Positions 30,509 through 41,400 are shown, numbered from the stretch's first letter. The stretch is 47,368 bases of DNA from Dehalococcoidales bacterium (GCA_030690265.1 JAUYHA010000006.1:1-47368), one strand, 5' to 3'. Numbers and translations are program-made. The notes: generated by a model from the sequence alone, not told the origin.

Positions 30509-32932
30509 GTGTTACTTATCAACCTCAGTGCTGCCTGGGTGGCTGGCATCTTTCTGGGGTCAAAATTTCTAGAGGCAAACTTTAATTTCCATCCAGTCTT
30601 TATCTTTGTAGGGCTTATTCCCTTCCCCCTCCTTTTTCTCACCCGGCAACACCGAAAAGCAGTAATCCTAGCCAGTCTATGCCTTATTCTCCTCTTGAGC
30701 GGGGCTTTCTACTTTCAGAAAAGCCTGCCCACTGCTGATGAGAATCACCTCCGGTTCTACAACGACCGGGGAACCGTAGAAATCAAAGGGCTGGCCGGTA
30801 GAGACCCCGAGCTTGGAGCCAAAACTACCCGGCTCCGCCTGTCCGCCAGAGAAATAAGATTGAATGAAGAATGGCGTGAGGTGTCCGGAAGAGCTTTGCT
30901 CGTTGTGCCTAGATACCCTTCTTATGAGTATGGTGATGTGCTTCTGGTAACAGGGAAATTGGAGACACCCCCTCAGCTTGATGAGTTTGATTATGGAGAA
31001 TATCTGGCTCGCCAGGAAATCTATTCCACCATGCTCTACCCCGAAATAAAAGTTATTGAAACAGGTATGGGCTTTAAACCGCTGGAGGGGGTTTACTCCC
31101 TGAGGTACCGCCTGTCTCAGACTCTAACTGAGGTCTTGCCGGAACCGCAGGCAGCCCTGGCTCAGGGCATTATTTTGGGCATCCGGAACAATATTCCCTC
31201 TTCAGTCAAAGCCGATTTTAGCCGTACCGGCACTGCTCATCTGTTAGCCATCTCCGGGCTTCACCTCAGTATCGTGGCGGGCATATTGCTCAGCTTCGGT
31301 ATCTGGCTTTTCGGCAGGAGAGGCTATCTCTATGTCTGGCTGGCGCTGGGGGGAATCTGGCTCTATGCTTTGCTCACCGGTATGCACCTGCCGGTGGTGC
31401 GGGGGGCAATAATGGCTAGCTTATTCCTTATTGCCGAGCTTCTGGGCAGGCAGCGCAGTGCCGCTGCCGCCCTATCTTTTGCTGCCGCCATAATGGTGGG
31501 CATCAATCCCCAAATCCTGTGGGAGGCTTCTTTCCAGATGAGCTTTACGGCTATGGCTGGTTTAATCTTCATTTTCCCGCTAATACAGTCTCTTTTCAGA
31601 AAAGCGGTCAGGGCTATACTGGGGGAAGGGGGGGCAGCAGTATCGGTGGCTAACTTTGTCGCTGACAGCTTCAGTGTCAGTCTGGGAGCAGTCCTGGCTG
31701 TCTGGCCACTTGTTGCCCATTACTTTGGCGTCATTTCATTGGTCGGTCCTCTGGCTACCTTCTTTGCCCTGTTTGCTCTGCCCGGCATTATTATCACCGG
31801 TGCTCTGGCGGGAGGGTTGGGTCTTATCGCCCTGCCTGGCGCCCAGGTCATCGCCTGGTTTGCCTGGCTCTTTCTGTCATACCTGCTGCTGGTGGTCAAA
31901 GTTTTTGCTTTTTTGCCTTCTTTTGAGGGAGTCCAGCTTTCTCCTCTCCTGATATGGGTCTACTATTCAACTCTGTCACTGCTCGTCTGTTTCAGCAGTA
32001 ATAAGAGCAGGATGGCTAGAGTCTGGCAATGGTTAAAATCGGGTATGGATAAATCCTCCAATCTGGTTTCCCGGCTGCCCGTGAAATGGGTTGTTTCTCC
32101 CCTGCTGGTGATAGCCATTCTGGTTTCGGTTACAGCTGCTACCATGCCTGATGACAGGCTCCATGCCAGCTTTCTCGATGTAGGGCAGGGCGATGCCATC
32201 CTGGTTCAAAGAGGCAGCCAGCAGGTTTTGATTGACGGTGGGCCAAGACAGCAGGCAATAACTCTGGCACTGGGTAAGGAAATGCCTTTCTGGGACAGAA
32301 CCATTGAGCTGGTGATATTAACTCATCCTCACGCCGACCATATTACCGGACTGGTGGAAGTTCTAAAGAGATATAAAGTAAGGCAGGTACTTTACCCTGC
32401 TTCGGAATACGAATCTCCCGCATATGACGAGTGGCTCAGGCTGCTCAGGGAAAAGAATATCAAATACACTTTAGCTCAGGCCGGGCAGCAGATTGACCTT
32501 GGCTCTGAGGTAATAATAGAGGTGCTCAATCCTCAGGTACCTCTTTTAACCGGCACCGAGTCTGATATAGACAATAATGGGGTGATGTTGCGCCTGGAGA
32601 CAGGCGAGGTGAGTTTCCTGCTTACCGCCGATATAATGTGGCAGGCAGAATCTGAGCTTGTTGCCAGCCGGGCTAACTTAAAGAGTACCGTGCTCAAAGT
32701 GGCTCATCACGGCTCGGCTACGTCTACTACTGTTGAATTCCTGGCGGTGGTCAACCCACGTTTAGCCGTAATCTCGGTGGGTGAGAATAACTCCTTCGGC
32801 CACCCCAGCAGCGATGTGATGGACAGGCTGGAAGAGAAAGCAGGTAAAGAAAACATCTACCGCACCGCCGAGCAGGGGACGGTAGAGTTTATTACTGACG
32901 GGGAAAGACTGTGGGTGAAGGTGGGGAGATAA
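30509..32932 (+). CDS. comEC: ComEC/Rec2 DNA uptake channel
   Basis: 807 residues from a GTG start. An N-terminal OB-like region, a central membrane core with the competence motif (GTAHLLAISGLHLSIVAG), and a C-terminal metallo-beta-lactamase-like domain (DVGQGDAILV, LTHPHADHITG, VAHHGSATS) give the complete three-domain ComEC. It carries transforming DNA across the membrane and may degrade the non-transforming strand. With comEA it implies competence or vestiges of it. Confidence 0.94.
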   Translation: MLLINLSAAWVAGIFLGSKFLEANFNFHPVFIFVGLIPFPLLFLTRQHRKAVILASLCLILLLSGAFYFQKSLPTADENHLRFYNDRGTVEIKGLAGRDPELGAKTTRLRLSAREIRLNEEWREVSGRALLVVPRYPSYEYGDVLLVTGKLETPPQLDEFDYGEYLARQEIYSTMLYPEIKVIETGMGFKPLEGVYSLRYRLSQTLTEVLPEPQAALAQGIILGIRNNIPSSVKADFSRTGTAHLLAISGLHLSIVAGILLSFGIWLFGRRGYLYVWLALGGIWLYALLTGMHLPVVRGAIMASLFLIAELLGRQRSAAAALSFAAAIMVGINPQILWEASFQMSFTAMAGLIFIFPLIQSLFRKAVRAILGEGGAAVSVANFVADSFSVSLGAVLAVWPLVAHYFGVISLVGPLATFFALFALPGIIITGALAGGLGLIALPGAQVIAWFAWLFLSYLLLVVKVFAFLPSFEGVQLSPLLIWVYYSTLSLLVCFSSNKSRMARVWQWLKSGMDKSSNLVSRLPVKWVVSPLLVIAILVSVTAATMPDDRLHASFLDVGQGDAILVQRGSQQVLIDGGPRQQAITLALGKEMPFWDRTIELVILTHPHADHITGLVEVLKRYKVRQVLYPASEYESPAYDEWLRLLREKNIKYTLAQAGQQIDLGSEVIIEVLNPQVPLLTGTESDIDNNGVMLRLETGEVSFLLTADIMWQAESELVASRANLKSTVLKVAHHGSATSTTVEFLAVVNPRLAVISVGENNSFGHPSSDVMDRLEEKAGKENIYRTAEQGTVEFITDGERLWVKVGR

Positions 32933-33051
32933 ATTAAACAGAACCTTATACCTCAGACTTTATTAATGTTTTCATTGTTTCTGGTTGATTGACAATTGAA
33001 TTGCCAAGAACTACTATTTAATTTCGTAGGAAGTTACTAAGAGGGAAAGCA

Positions 33052-33822
33052 ATGGCAGAATTTCTAACAACGCAAGCAACAGCCTACAATATAGAGAATA
33101 TCATTCTGCATTCAAAGCAGAAACTCGTTTTAATATCTCCTTACCTTCAACTATCAAAAAACTTCTTTGGCAGATTGAATGATGCAGATGGAAGAGGTAT
33201 AGAGACGGTAATAGTTTATGGAAAAGATGAACTGAAGCCGAACGAAAGGACTCGGCTTAGTAAACTTAAGAACTTGTCGCTATTTTTCTGCGAAAATCTA
33301 CACGCAAAGTGCTACTTCAACGAAGATGAAATGGTAATCACATCAATGAATATGTACGAGTTTTCGGAGAAGAATAACCGCGAAATGGGTGTGTTGATAA
33401 AGAGACAGGACGAGCCGGAAATTTTTAAAGAGGCTATGCGAGAAGTGCAATCCATAGTAAAAGCATCGATTAAAGAAGATAGGAGTTATGAGTTTAGTCA
33501 ACAACCTGCTCGTACATCAGTGAGAGACAAAATTCCTACCCCTACATACAATGCTGGCAAGCCTAGCTTTTCAAATATATTAAAGGGAACACTAAGCTCT
33601 ATACTAACTGGAGAGAAATTAGACGCATATTGCATCAGGTGTCACGATAGAATACCTATTGACTCGTTTCACCCGTTATGCGATGAATGCTACTGGGTAT
33701 GGGCTGAGTATGGAAATTCTGATTATTCTGAGCATTGGTGTCATTATTGTGGTAGAGAGAGCAAGACCACAAAAGATAAGCCCTTATGCTCTTCATGCTT
33801 TAATATGGTGAGAAATAGGTAA
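33052..33822 (+). CDS. Single-HKD phospholipase D-like protein with C-terminal zinc ribbons
   Basis: 256 residues. The N-terminal domain has one HKD-type motif (LHAKCYFNEDEMVITSMNM; His84, Lys86, Ser98, Asn100) as in PLD-family nucleases, which dimerise to make a full site. A linker leads to two treble-clef-like Cys clusters (CIRCHDR...CDEC and CHYCGRE...CSSC). The gene is AT-rich relative to its neighbours and stands alone. A nuclease or nucleic-acid-processing function, possibly defence-related, is inferred. Confidence 0.75.
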   Translation: MAEFLTTQATAYNIENIILHSKQKLVLISPYLQLSKNFFGRLNDADGRGIETVIVYGKDELKPNERTRLSKLKNLSLFFCENLHAKCYFNEDEMVITSMNMYEFSEKNNREMGVLIKRQDEPEIFKEAMREVQSIVKASIKEDRSYEFSQQPARTSVRDKIPTPTYNAGKPSFSNILKGTLSSILTGEKLDAYCIRCHDRIPIDSFHPLCDECYWVWAEYGNSDYSEHWCHYCGRESKTTKDKPLCSSCFNMVRNR

Positions 33823-33996
33823 TATAACTCCTTATACTCTCTTTCGCTACACAATCCATTTTTTTATCCTCATCTCTGGAATCTTAGACTTAAACCCCTA
33901 TCTTGTCGCCTTTCTAAAGGTTTGCCAATCGGGCGGGACGGGTGTATTATTTACTATCAAAGTCAAAAAGTAACTAGGCTAGAGAGTGTTTATTTT

Positions 33997-34123
33997 GTCA
34001 CCCTGAGCACATTCGCTCCGTTCACTCTGACGATAACCTGCTCCGAGCTTGTCGAGGCAAGTCGGAACGAGCTCAGTGTAAACTCAGCGAAGGGTCGGGA
34101 TTCTTCGCTTTGCTCAGAATGAC
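33997..34123. repeat. CACCCTGAGC/GCTCAGAATGAC repeat
   Basis: GTCACCCTGAGCACATTCGC at the left and TTCGCTTTGCTCAGAATGAC at the right are imperfect inverted ends of a 127-bp element with GGAACGAGCTCAGTGTAAAC and AGCGAAGGGTC inside. A near copy lies at 45741-45892 and a shorter relative at 37495-37564. The rest of the 387-bp gap 33823-34209 shows no gene. Confidence 0.75.
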
Positions 34124-34209
34124 AGATGAGATTGCTAAACTTTTTCAACGAGGTTGACTCATGGCAAGTTGGGATGGAAAATCTATACCGATGTTCAAGG
34201 AGATGAGCT

Positions 34210-34977
34210 ATGTGGAATCAGTTCCAGACCGATGAGTATCAGGGTATGCTGGCAGAGACAGTCATTATCTCCGGGTACAATGGTGACCTTATCCATACCT
34301 ACGTATCACGGCCATTAGGCCACGGCCCATTCCCCGGTATTGTCCTGATTCCCCACATGCCGGGGTGGGATGAGTTCTACCGTGAGACTACCCGGCGCTT
34401 TTCCCAGCACGGATATATTGCTATTTGTCCTGACATTTATTGCCGCTTCGGGCACGGTACGCCGGAGGAAATCGCTGCCCTGGCACGGAGCAAAGGTGGC
34501 GTTCCCGATGCCTGGGTGTTGGGTGACTGCGAGGGAGCTATGAAATACCTGAGGGCTTTGCCCTATAACAACGGCAAGGTCGGCATCATCGGCAGCTGCT
34601 CGGGAGGTCGCAATTCTTTTCTGGTAGCTTGCCGGGTGCCCGGCTTCGATGCTGCGGTGGAATGCTGGGGGGGACGGGTGGTCGCTTCCAAAGAGGAGCT
34701 GACTGAAGCCCAGCCTGTCGCCCCTGTTGACTATACGGCGGAACTTTCCTGCCCCCTGCTGGGACTCTTCGGTAATGATGACCAGAACCCCTCCCCGGAA
34801 AAAGTGAACCGGCACGAGGAGGAGCTTCGCAAACACGGCAAGGACTACCGGTTTCACCGGTATGACGGTGCCGGCCACGGCTTCTGGTATTACCATACCG
34901 AGAGCTACCGGCCGAAACAGGCGATGGACGGCTGGCAGAAAGTATTTCAGTTCTTCAAAGAACATTTGCAAGCCTAA
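34210..34977 (+). CDS. Dienelactone hydrolase family protein
   Basis: 255 residues with an alpha/beta-hydrolase fold. The nucleophile is Cys130 in IIGSCSGGRNS, as in dienelactone hydrolases (G-x-C-x-G-G); an Asp in LFGNDDQNP and His in GAGHGFWYY complete the triad. It probably hydrolyses a lactone or ester in the cytoplasm; the substrate is unknown. It stands alone between repeat-filled gaps. Confidence 0.88.
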   Translation: MWNQFQTDEYQGMLAETVIISGYNGDLIHTYVSRPLGHGPFPGIVLIPHMPGWDEFYRETTRRFSQHGYIAICPDIYCRFGHGTPEEIAALARSKGGVPDAWVLGDCEGAMKYLRALPYNNGKVGIIGSCSGGRNSFLVACRVPGFDAAVECWGGRVVASKEELTEAQPVAPVDYTAELSCPLLGLFGNDDQNPSPEKVNRHEEELRKHGKDYRFHRYDGAGHGFWYYHTESYRPKQAMDGWQKVFQFFKEHLQA

Positions 34978-35034
34978 GTTCAATAAAAGGTTAAGATGGT
35001 GGTCCAACTGTGGTTGTTAGAAGATAGTGGAACC

Positions 35035-35125
35035 GTCATTCCGGCCCCGTATCAGGTACGGGATAAACTCCAGCCGGAATCCAGTTACCCTACCCACCTG
35101 GATTCCATATCAAGTACGGAATGAC
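35035..35125. repeat. GTCATTCCG/CGGAATGAC inverted repeat
   Basis: GTCATTCCGGCCCCGTATCA and the mirrored end TCAAGTACGGAATGAC flank GGAATCCAG and CTGGATTCC. It closely resembles the interior of the MITE-like element at 18695-18854, so the two share a repeat core. It occupies the gap before the 86-residue gene. Confidence 0.7.
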
Positions 35126-35185
35126 ATGTTCAGGAATGTTGGTATATTTGTCTACCCCAGGTAAAGCCAAGGCCAGGAGTTTGAT

Positions 35186-35446
35186 ATGACAACAACGGTT
35201 CAGTTTCTTATTGATACAATATGTGCCAACTTTACGGTGAAATCCCTGTATGAGCTCGTGATGGCGAATCTTGACAGAGGCACCTCCACCATCGATGACC
35301 TCGCCGCTGCCATCATGCAGAAGGACCGCACCCTGGATATCGGCTGCGCCAGGGGGCTGGCGATGAGTGCCATCTCAGCTCTTGAAGAGAACGGCCAGGT
35401 AGAAGTGCGTGAGGAGCATATCTATCTGAAGATAGAGAAGGGATGA
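35186..35446 (+). CDS. Small winged-helix-like protein of unknown function
   Basis: 86 residues with no recognised family. Helix-turn-helix-like segments (STIDDLAAAIMQKDRTLDIGCARG, MSAISALEENGQVEVREEHIYLK) end in a beta wing, so DNA binding is possible. It has GGAG 6 nt before the ATG and lies 4 nt before the pyridoxamine oxidase-like gene, so it is co-transcribed with it. Confidence 0.6.
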   Translation: MTTTVQFLIDTICANFTVKSLYELVMANLDRGTSTIDDLAAAIMQKDRTLDIGCARGLAMSAISALEENGQVEVREEHIYLKIEKG

Positions 35447-35450
35447 AAGT

Positions 35451-36140
35451 ATGCTCAATGACAAAGCCGTTGCTGCTGAGGAGCCTTTTAACAAGTTCCT
35501 CGTCTGGTATTCAGGGGCACAGACGGATAGGAGGAGACAGACTTACAAAGGGAATTTATTAGTTTCTTCAGTCTTCGGGTTGGTCAGAAAGGTGATGTCT
35601 GCCATCTTTCCCTGGGCAAACCTGTTCAGGCCAGATGTTGCCACCCTCGCCACCATAGGTCTTAACGGTCAGCCTTCCGCAAGGTCGGTTCTGTTTACCG
35701 GCATTACTGAGGGCGGTTTTGCTTTCTATACCGATTATGACAGCGATAAAGGTAAGGAGCTTGATTTAAACCTGTCGGCGGTGATGCTTTTCTACTGGGC
35801 CGTGCCACCCCGGCAGGTCAGAATTGATGGCAAAGTCCACAAGCTCTCTCGGGAAGATGCCGGGCGCTACTGGGAATCCCGCTCCAGGGCAAACCAGCTT
35901 GCGGCTGCCGCCGTCATACAGAGCAGCATCATCAGTGGCAGGGAAGAGCACCTGGAAAAAGTCCGCCAGCTTGAACAGCTTTACCGGGGCAAGCCTATCC
36001 CCTGTCCCGATTCCTGGGGAGGTTACAGTTTAGTGCCCGAAAAGATAGAATTCTGGGAGGGCAAAATAGACTGGCTTCATGACCGGGAAAGATACCTTCT
36101 GAATGACGGCAACTGGACCAAAATCAAACTGGCTCCTTGA
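35451..36140 (+). CDS. pdxH: Pyridoxamine 5'-phosphate oxidase family protein
   Basis: 229 residues. ATLATIGLNGQPSARSVLFTGI, FYTDYDSDKGKELDLN, FYWAVPPRQVRIDGKV and the C-terminal DRERYLLNDGNWTKIKLAP are PdxH landmarks (FMN- and PLP-binding regions), and the length is normal. It would oxidise pyridoxine or pyridoxamine phosphate to PLP. An extra hydrophobic stretch (SSVFGLVRKVMSAIFPWA) precedes the core. The family is certain; PdxH activity is likely. Confidence 0.85.
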   Translation: MLNDKAVAAEEPFNKFLVWYSGAQTDRRRQTYKGNLLVSSVFGLVRKVMSAIFPWANLFRPDVATLATIGLNGQPSARSVLFTGITEGGFAFYTDYDSDKGKELDLNLSAVMLFYWAVPPRQVRIDGKVHKLSREDAGRYWESRSRANQLAAAAVIQSSIISGREEHLEKVRQLEQLYRGKPIPCPDSWGGYSLVPEKIEFWEGKIDWLHDRERYLLNDGNWTKIKLAP

Positions 36141-36149
36141 GGGAGAAAA

Positions 36150-37370
36150 ATGTCAGACCTCACTATTATGCATATTGACCTCGATGCTTTCTTTGTCTCG
36201 GTGGAGCAGGTGCTTAATCCGGAGCTTCGGGGTAAACCGGTGGTTGTCGGCGGCAGACCGGGGGGAAGAGGAGTAGTTGCCGCTGCCTCGTATGAAGCCA
36301 GGAAATTCGGTCTGCACTCCGGTATGCCCTTGAAAACGGCCAGCCGTCTCTGTCCCCGGGCTATTTTCATAGAAGGCAGCTTTGCCAGGTACCGGGAAGC
36401 TTCCCGTAAGTTTATGGCTATCCTGGCCGATTTTTCCCCCTTTCTTGAGCCGGCCGGTCTCGATGAAGCTTATCTCGAGGTAACCGGCTTTGAATCTATC
36501 TATGGCTCTATTTACCGGATGGCGGTAGCCATTAAGGAGCGGGTTAAAAAGGAACTCGGGCTGCCTGTTTCAGTGGGTATCGCCAGCGGGAAAGTAATTG
36601 CCAAGGTCGCTTCGGAGTTATCCAAGCCGGACGGGTTACTGGAGGTAGCCGGTGGGGAGGAGGCTTCCTTCCTGGCGCCTTTGCCTCTGGCTAAGCTACC
36701 GGGTATAGGCAAAAAGACGGAGCGGAAGCTGCAGGACCTGGGTATCAATACCGTGGGAGAACTGGCCGTTACTCCGTCAAGTATCCTTAAAAGTCATTTC
36801 GGTGTCTCCGGCGAGGTTCTGCACCGCCATGCCAGCGGTATCGACGATAGCAAAGTGGAGCCTCCCGGGGCGGCTAAATCCATCAGCCGGGAGACTACTT
36901 TTGAGAAAGATACTCGGAACCGCCTCTTTTTGAAGGCGACGCTGCGCTATCTTGGTGAGAGGGTGGGAGCCGAGTTGCGGCGGCAGGGCAAGCAGGCAAA
37001 ATGCGTAACCCTGAAGCTGAGATACGCCGACTTCACCACCATTACCCGCAGTTATGCCCTGCGCCAGGCAGGTGACAGCGACCAGGCGATTTTTCAGACC
37101 GGGGCGAAGCTGCTGGATAAGGCTCTGGCTGTGGAGCAGCAACCGGTCCGGCTCATCGGTATCGGTGTCTCAAACCTGGTTGCCTCCGGTGAGCAGTTAA
37201 CCATGCTGGACTCGCCCCAGCGGTTAGCTCAGCTGAACAGGGCTATAGACAGCATCCGCAGTAAATACGGCTTCACCGCCATCCAGACCGGACAGACCCT
37301 GCTCCTCAAAGACCTCTTTCCCGAAAGCGAAGAAGGCTACACTCTCCAGACGCCGGGTTTATCGCGGTAA
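36150..37370 (+). CDS. dinB: DNA polymerase IV (Y family, DinB)
   Basis: 406 residues. MHIDLDAFFVSVEQVLNP, VAAASYEARKFGLHSGMP and GLDEAYLEVTG supply the catalytic acids and the Y-family finger. The helix-hairpin-helix LPLAKLPGIGKKTERKLQDLGI and a little-finger domain follow. A possible clamp-binding end (LLLKDLFP) lies near the C-terminus. It performs translesion synthesis. It lies 9 nt after pdxH with GGGAG as ribosome site. Confidence 0.94.
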   Translation: MSDLTIMHIDLDAFFVSVEQVLNPELRGKPVVVGGRPGGRGVVAAASYEARKFGLHSGMPLKTASRLCPRAIFIEGSFARYREASRKFMAILADFSPFLEPAGLDEAYLEVTGFESIYGSIYRMAVAIKERVKKELGLPVSVGIASGKVIAKVASELSKPDGLLEVAGGEEASFLAPLPLAKLPGIGKKTERKLQDLGINTVGELAVTPSSILKSHFGVSGEVLHRHASGIDDSKVEPPGAAKSISRETTFEKDTRNRLFLKATLRYLGERVGAELRRQGKQAKCVTLKLRYADFTTITRSYALRQAGDSDQAIFQTGAKLLDKALAVEQQPVRLIGIGVSNLVASGEQLTMLDSPQRLAQLNRAIDSIRSKYGFTAIQTGQTLLLKDLFPESEEGYTLQTPGLSR

Positions 37371-37494
37371 TCTCTTGAGGTATTTCTCCTTTTTTCTTGG
37401 CTGGAAAAGCTACCCTGTCTTCCCTCAAAACTTTCTTATTAAGCCTCACCTGTGGTATCATTTATCCTGGAAATACTAGATGAGTGTTATCAAT

Positions 37495-37564
37495 GTCATT
37501 CTGAAGGAGCGAAGCGACTGAAGAATCCCGAAAAAGAGAGACCCTTCGCTACGCTCAGGGTGAC
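37495..37564. repeat. Short CACCCTGAGC-family repeat
   Basis: GTCATTCTGAAGGAGCGAAG and the inverted end CTTCGCTACGCTCAGGGTGAC form a 70-bp imperfect palindrome. The 304-bp gap 37371-37674 between dinB and the HEPN-like gene holds no gene; a further fragment (CTTGCCCTGAGCTTGCCGAAGG) lies at about 37600. Confidence 0.7.
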
Positions 37565-37674
37565 AATAAGAGAACCAAAAACCTCTCCCTTTTGTAAAGA
37601 GCTTGCCCTGAGCTTGCCGAAGGGGAGAATGAGAGGGATTTTAACAGGGAGACTGAGGGGGTGAGGTAGAGAAG

Positions 37675-38412
37675 ATGGAGATAAGTAAAGCTTTAGACCT
37701 ACTAGAGGAATACTCAGGGGAATTGGACTATCTTCGAAGTCTCACTTACAACAATAATGAGCAAAGGCTATGGAAGAACAAGGTTAAGGTTGTCGTGGAA
37801 GCCGCATTCGGGAAGAATTCTGACGAGTATAAGTATTTTACCCCCTCTATAACTAGTGTTCCAATGTTTCGAACCGAAGAAGGTGAACAAAAGCGCTATT
37901 TGGAAGATTTGGGTAAATATGAAATAGGGATTCAAGAAATACTGCAAAAATATGAGATACTAGAGATTGAAGAAAAGCCTGCGGTTATCGAAGAGCCGAA
38001 GGATACTACCGAATCGTCTTTTTATCTTTTTGATAAAATGCAATTCCATCCTAGAGTAATCGCTACCAGCAAGCTTCTTTTTAGAGATGGGCATTATGCT
38101 TCCGCTATTTTGGAAGCATATAAAGCAATCAATAATTTAGTTAAAGAAAAGACCAGCTTAGCCCTAGATGGCAAAGCATTGATGTCGCAAGCATTCAGTG
38201 AAACAAATCCTATCATCAAGCTAACCAAGCTCAAAACCCAATCTGACCGAGACGAGCAGGAAGGTTTCAAATTCTTGTTTATGGGAGCAATGGTAGGGAT
38301 AAGAAATCCCAAAGCTCATGACAATATTATTCAGACAGACCCATATAGAACACTTGAGTACCTAGCCTTCGCTAGTCTGTTAATGAAGAGAATTGAAGAA
38401 GGAGAACTTTGA
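37675..38412 (+). CDS. TIGR02391 (Ymh) family protein, HEPN-like
   Basis: 245 residues. The C-terminal part ([33 protein letters not shown]..., [30 protein letters not shown]) matches the TIGR02391/Hypoth_Ymh pattern. Arg210-N-x3-His215 is the R-x4-H motif of HEPN ribonucleases. Members occur in accessory and defence regions. The gene is AT-rich and its TGA overlaps the TTG start of carB, so the two are coupled, which is odd for a housekeeping gene. Confidence 0.8.
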   Translation: MEISKALDLLEEYSGELDYLRSLTYNNNEQRLWKNKVKVVVEAAFGKNSDEYKYFTPSITSVPMFRTEEGEQKRYLEDLGKYEIGIQEILQKYEILEIEEKPAVIEEPKDTTESSFYLFDKMQFHPRVIATSKLLFRDGHYASAILEAYKAINNLVKEKTSLALDGKALMSQAFSETNPIIKLTKLKTQSDRDEQEGFKFLFMGAMVGIRNPKAHDNIIQTDPYRTLEYLAFASLLMKRIEEGEL

Positions 38413-41400
38413 CCAACAAACCATCTAAAGTCTTAATCATCGGCTCTGGGCCCATCATTATTGGGCAGGCGGCGGAGTTTGACTACGCCGGCACCCAGGC
38501 GTGCAAGGCGATGAGAGAAGAAGGCGTTACCTCGGTGCTGGTCAACTCTAACCCGGCAACCATTATGACTGATGAGGACATCGCCGATATCGTCTATATT
38601 GAGCCGCTGACCCTGGAGATGCTCACCCGCATCATCGAGCGGGAGCGCCCCGATGGCTTACTGCCTACCCTCGGCGGGCAGACCGGTTTGAATCTAGCGG
38701 TGGAACTGGCTGACGCCGGTGTTCTGGACAAATACAATGTCCGCTCTCTGGGAACCCCGATTCAGACCATCCGCAATGCTGAAGACCGCGAGTTGTTCAG
38801 GCAGCTGTTAATAGATATCGGCGAGCCGGTGCCGCCCAGCGCCACGGTAACTTCGCTGAAGGAAGCCAGAAAGGTAGCTGAAGAGATAGGGCTGCCGGTT
38901 ATTATCCGTCCCTCTTATACCATGGGGGGAATGGGGGGTGGTGTGGCTAAGACCAGGAAAGCACTGGGCACGGTAGTAAGCTACGGGCTGTCAGCCAGCC
39001 CTACCCACCAGGTGCTGGTGGAACGGTCGCTGGCCGGCTGGAAAGAGGTCGAGTATGAGGTGATGCGTGATGCGGCCGATAACTGTATCACGGTGTGTAA
39101 TATGGAGAACTTTGACCCGATGGGAGTCCATACCGGTGACAGCATCGTCGTTGCTCCCAGCCAGACCTTGACCAACCAGGAATACCAGATGCTGAGGAGC
39201 GCCAGCCTGAAAATAATCCGCGCCCTGAAGATTGAAGGTGGCTGTAATATCCAGTTCGGTCTTGACCCGAAGAGCCGGCAATACTTTGTCATCGAGGTCA
39301 ACCCCCGGGTTAGTCGTAGCTCTGCCTTAGCCAGCAAAGCTACCGGCTATCCAATCGCCCGTGTCGCCGCTAAAATAGCTATCGGTAAAAGGCTTGATGA
39401 AATCCCTAACGCTGTAACCGGCAAGACAATGGCTTCCTTTGAACCGGCCCTGGATTACGTGGTGGTCAAGATTCCCCGCTGGCCCTTTGATAAGTTTGCC
39501 TCTGGGGAACGACTTATCGGTACCCAGATGAAAGCCACCGGCGAGGTAATGGCTATCGACCGCTGCTTTGAAGCCGCCCTGCAGAAAGCAATCCGCTCCC
39601 TGGAGTTTGATAGCCGCTCTCTGCTATGGGAAGACCCCAGGTGGGGACAGGAAGAGAATTTTAACTCCGTTTCTCTCGAGCCCAACGACCTGAGATTGTG
39701 GATGCTGATGGCGGCTCTCAGAAGGGGAATAGCTCCGGAAGCGTTAGCCGGGCGCACCGGTATTGACCTGTGGTTTCTCACCAAGATGCAAAATATCGTG
39801 GTGATGGAAAAACAACTCCTGTCTCAGCCCCTGACCCCGGAACTGCTCAGGCAAGCCAAAAGACTCGGTTTCTCTGATGAGCAGATTGGCACCTTAGCTG
39901 ATAGGCTTGCGGAGCAGGTGAGGGAACTGCGTCATCAGTGGAATATCCGTCCTGTATATAAAATGGTGGATACCTGTGCCGCTGAGTTTGAAGCGGTTAC
40001 TCCTTACTTCTACAGTACCTACGAAGAAGAGAATGAAGCTGAGCCAATCAAGGAAAATAAGGCAGTGGTGATTGGCAGCGGGCCCATCCGCATCGGACAG
40101 GGCCTTGAGTTTGACTATTGCAGCGTTCACTCGGCCTGGGCACTGCAGGAATCGGGCTATAAAAGTATTATGGTCAACTCCAACCCGGAAACGGTCTCTA
40201 CCGATTTTGATACCAGTGACCGCCTCTACTTTGAAGCCCTGGATGAGGAGAGCCTGCGCGATATTCTGGAAAATGAATCCGGCCAGGTCTTATCGGAAGG
40301 CCTGGTAGCCAATGGTTTCCCGCCTTCCATAGTCCAGTTTGGCGGTCAGACAGCCATCAATCTGTCCCAGTCTCTATCTTATGCCGGTATGCCCTTGCTT
40401 GGCTCGACGGCTGATGCTATTGATTTAGCCAGTGACCGGGGTAAATTTGAGAATTTCCTTAGCCGTTTAGGGGTTCCTCAGCCACCGGGGGGTGGAGCGA
40501 CCACCATAGATGAAGCCCTGAATATGGCCAAGCTCATCGGCTACCCGGTGCTGGTCCGTCCCAGCTATGTTCTCGGCGGCAGGGCGATGGAAATTGTCCA
40601 CAACGCCACTGAGCTCATCAGCTATATGAGACTGGCTATGGAGCTGAATACCAGGCACCCCATCCTTATCGACAAGTATCTCTACGGGAAAGAGGTGGAG
40701 GTTGATGCTGTGGCTGACGGGGAGTCAGTTTTCATTCCGGGAATAATGGAGCATATTGAACGGGCGGGGGTGCACAGTGGCGATTCTATGGCTGTATATC
40801 CGGGAGTAAATTTGACGGAACAAGAGGTAGAAACTCTGGTTGATTATACTGTCCAGATAGGACTGGCGCTGCAGGTGAAAGGGCTGATAAACATCCAGTT
40901 CGTTATTATGCCCGGTGATGATGCTTCAGGGTCATTAGTCTATGTGCTGGAAGTAAACCCCCGTGCCAGCCGCACCATTCCCTTCATTTCCAAGGTTACC
41001 GGTGTTCCTATGGTCAAGGTAGCAACCAAAATTATGCTTGGTAAAAGCCTTAAAGAGCAGGGGTATAGAACCGGGCTGGGCAAGAGACAGAAGCTGGTTG
41101 CTATTAAAGCGCCGGTTTTTTCAATGTCGAAGTTGCTTGGCGTTGATACTTATCTCGGTCCGGAAATGAAGTCCACCGGTGAGGTTATGGGGATTGACTA
41201 TACCTTTAATGCGGCGTTGACCAAGGCTCTCCAGGCGGCCGGATTGATGTTGTCACCCCGGGGAGCCATGCTGCTCAGTATCGCCGACAGGGACAAGCCT
41301 GAAGCTTTACCTATTATCAGGAAGCTGTCATCCGCAGGTTACCGGCTCTATGCTACCGAAGGAACAGCCGCCATGATTGAGGCGGCCGGACTGCCGGTAA

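Noticed and set aside
33922-34122. 66-residue plus-strand frame before the dienelactone hydrolase gene
   Set aside because: It is translated repeat sequence (CACCCTGAGC family) and not a gene.
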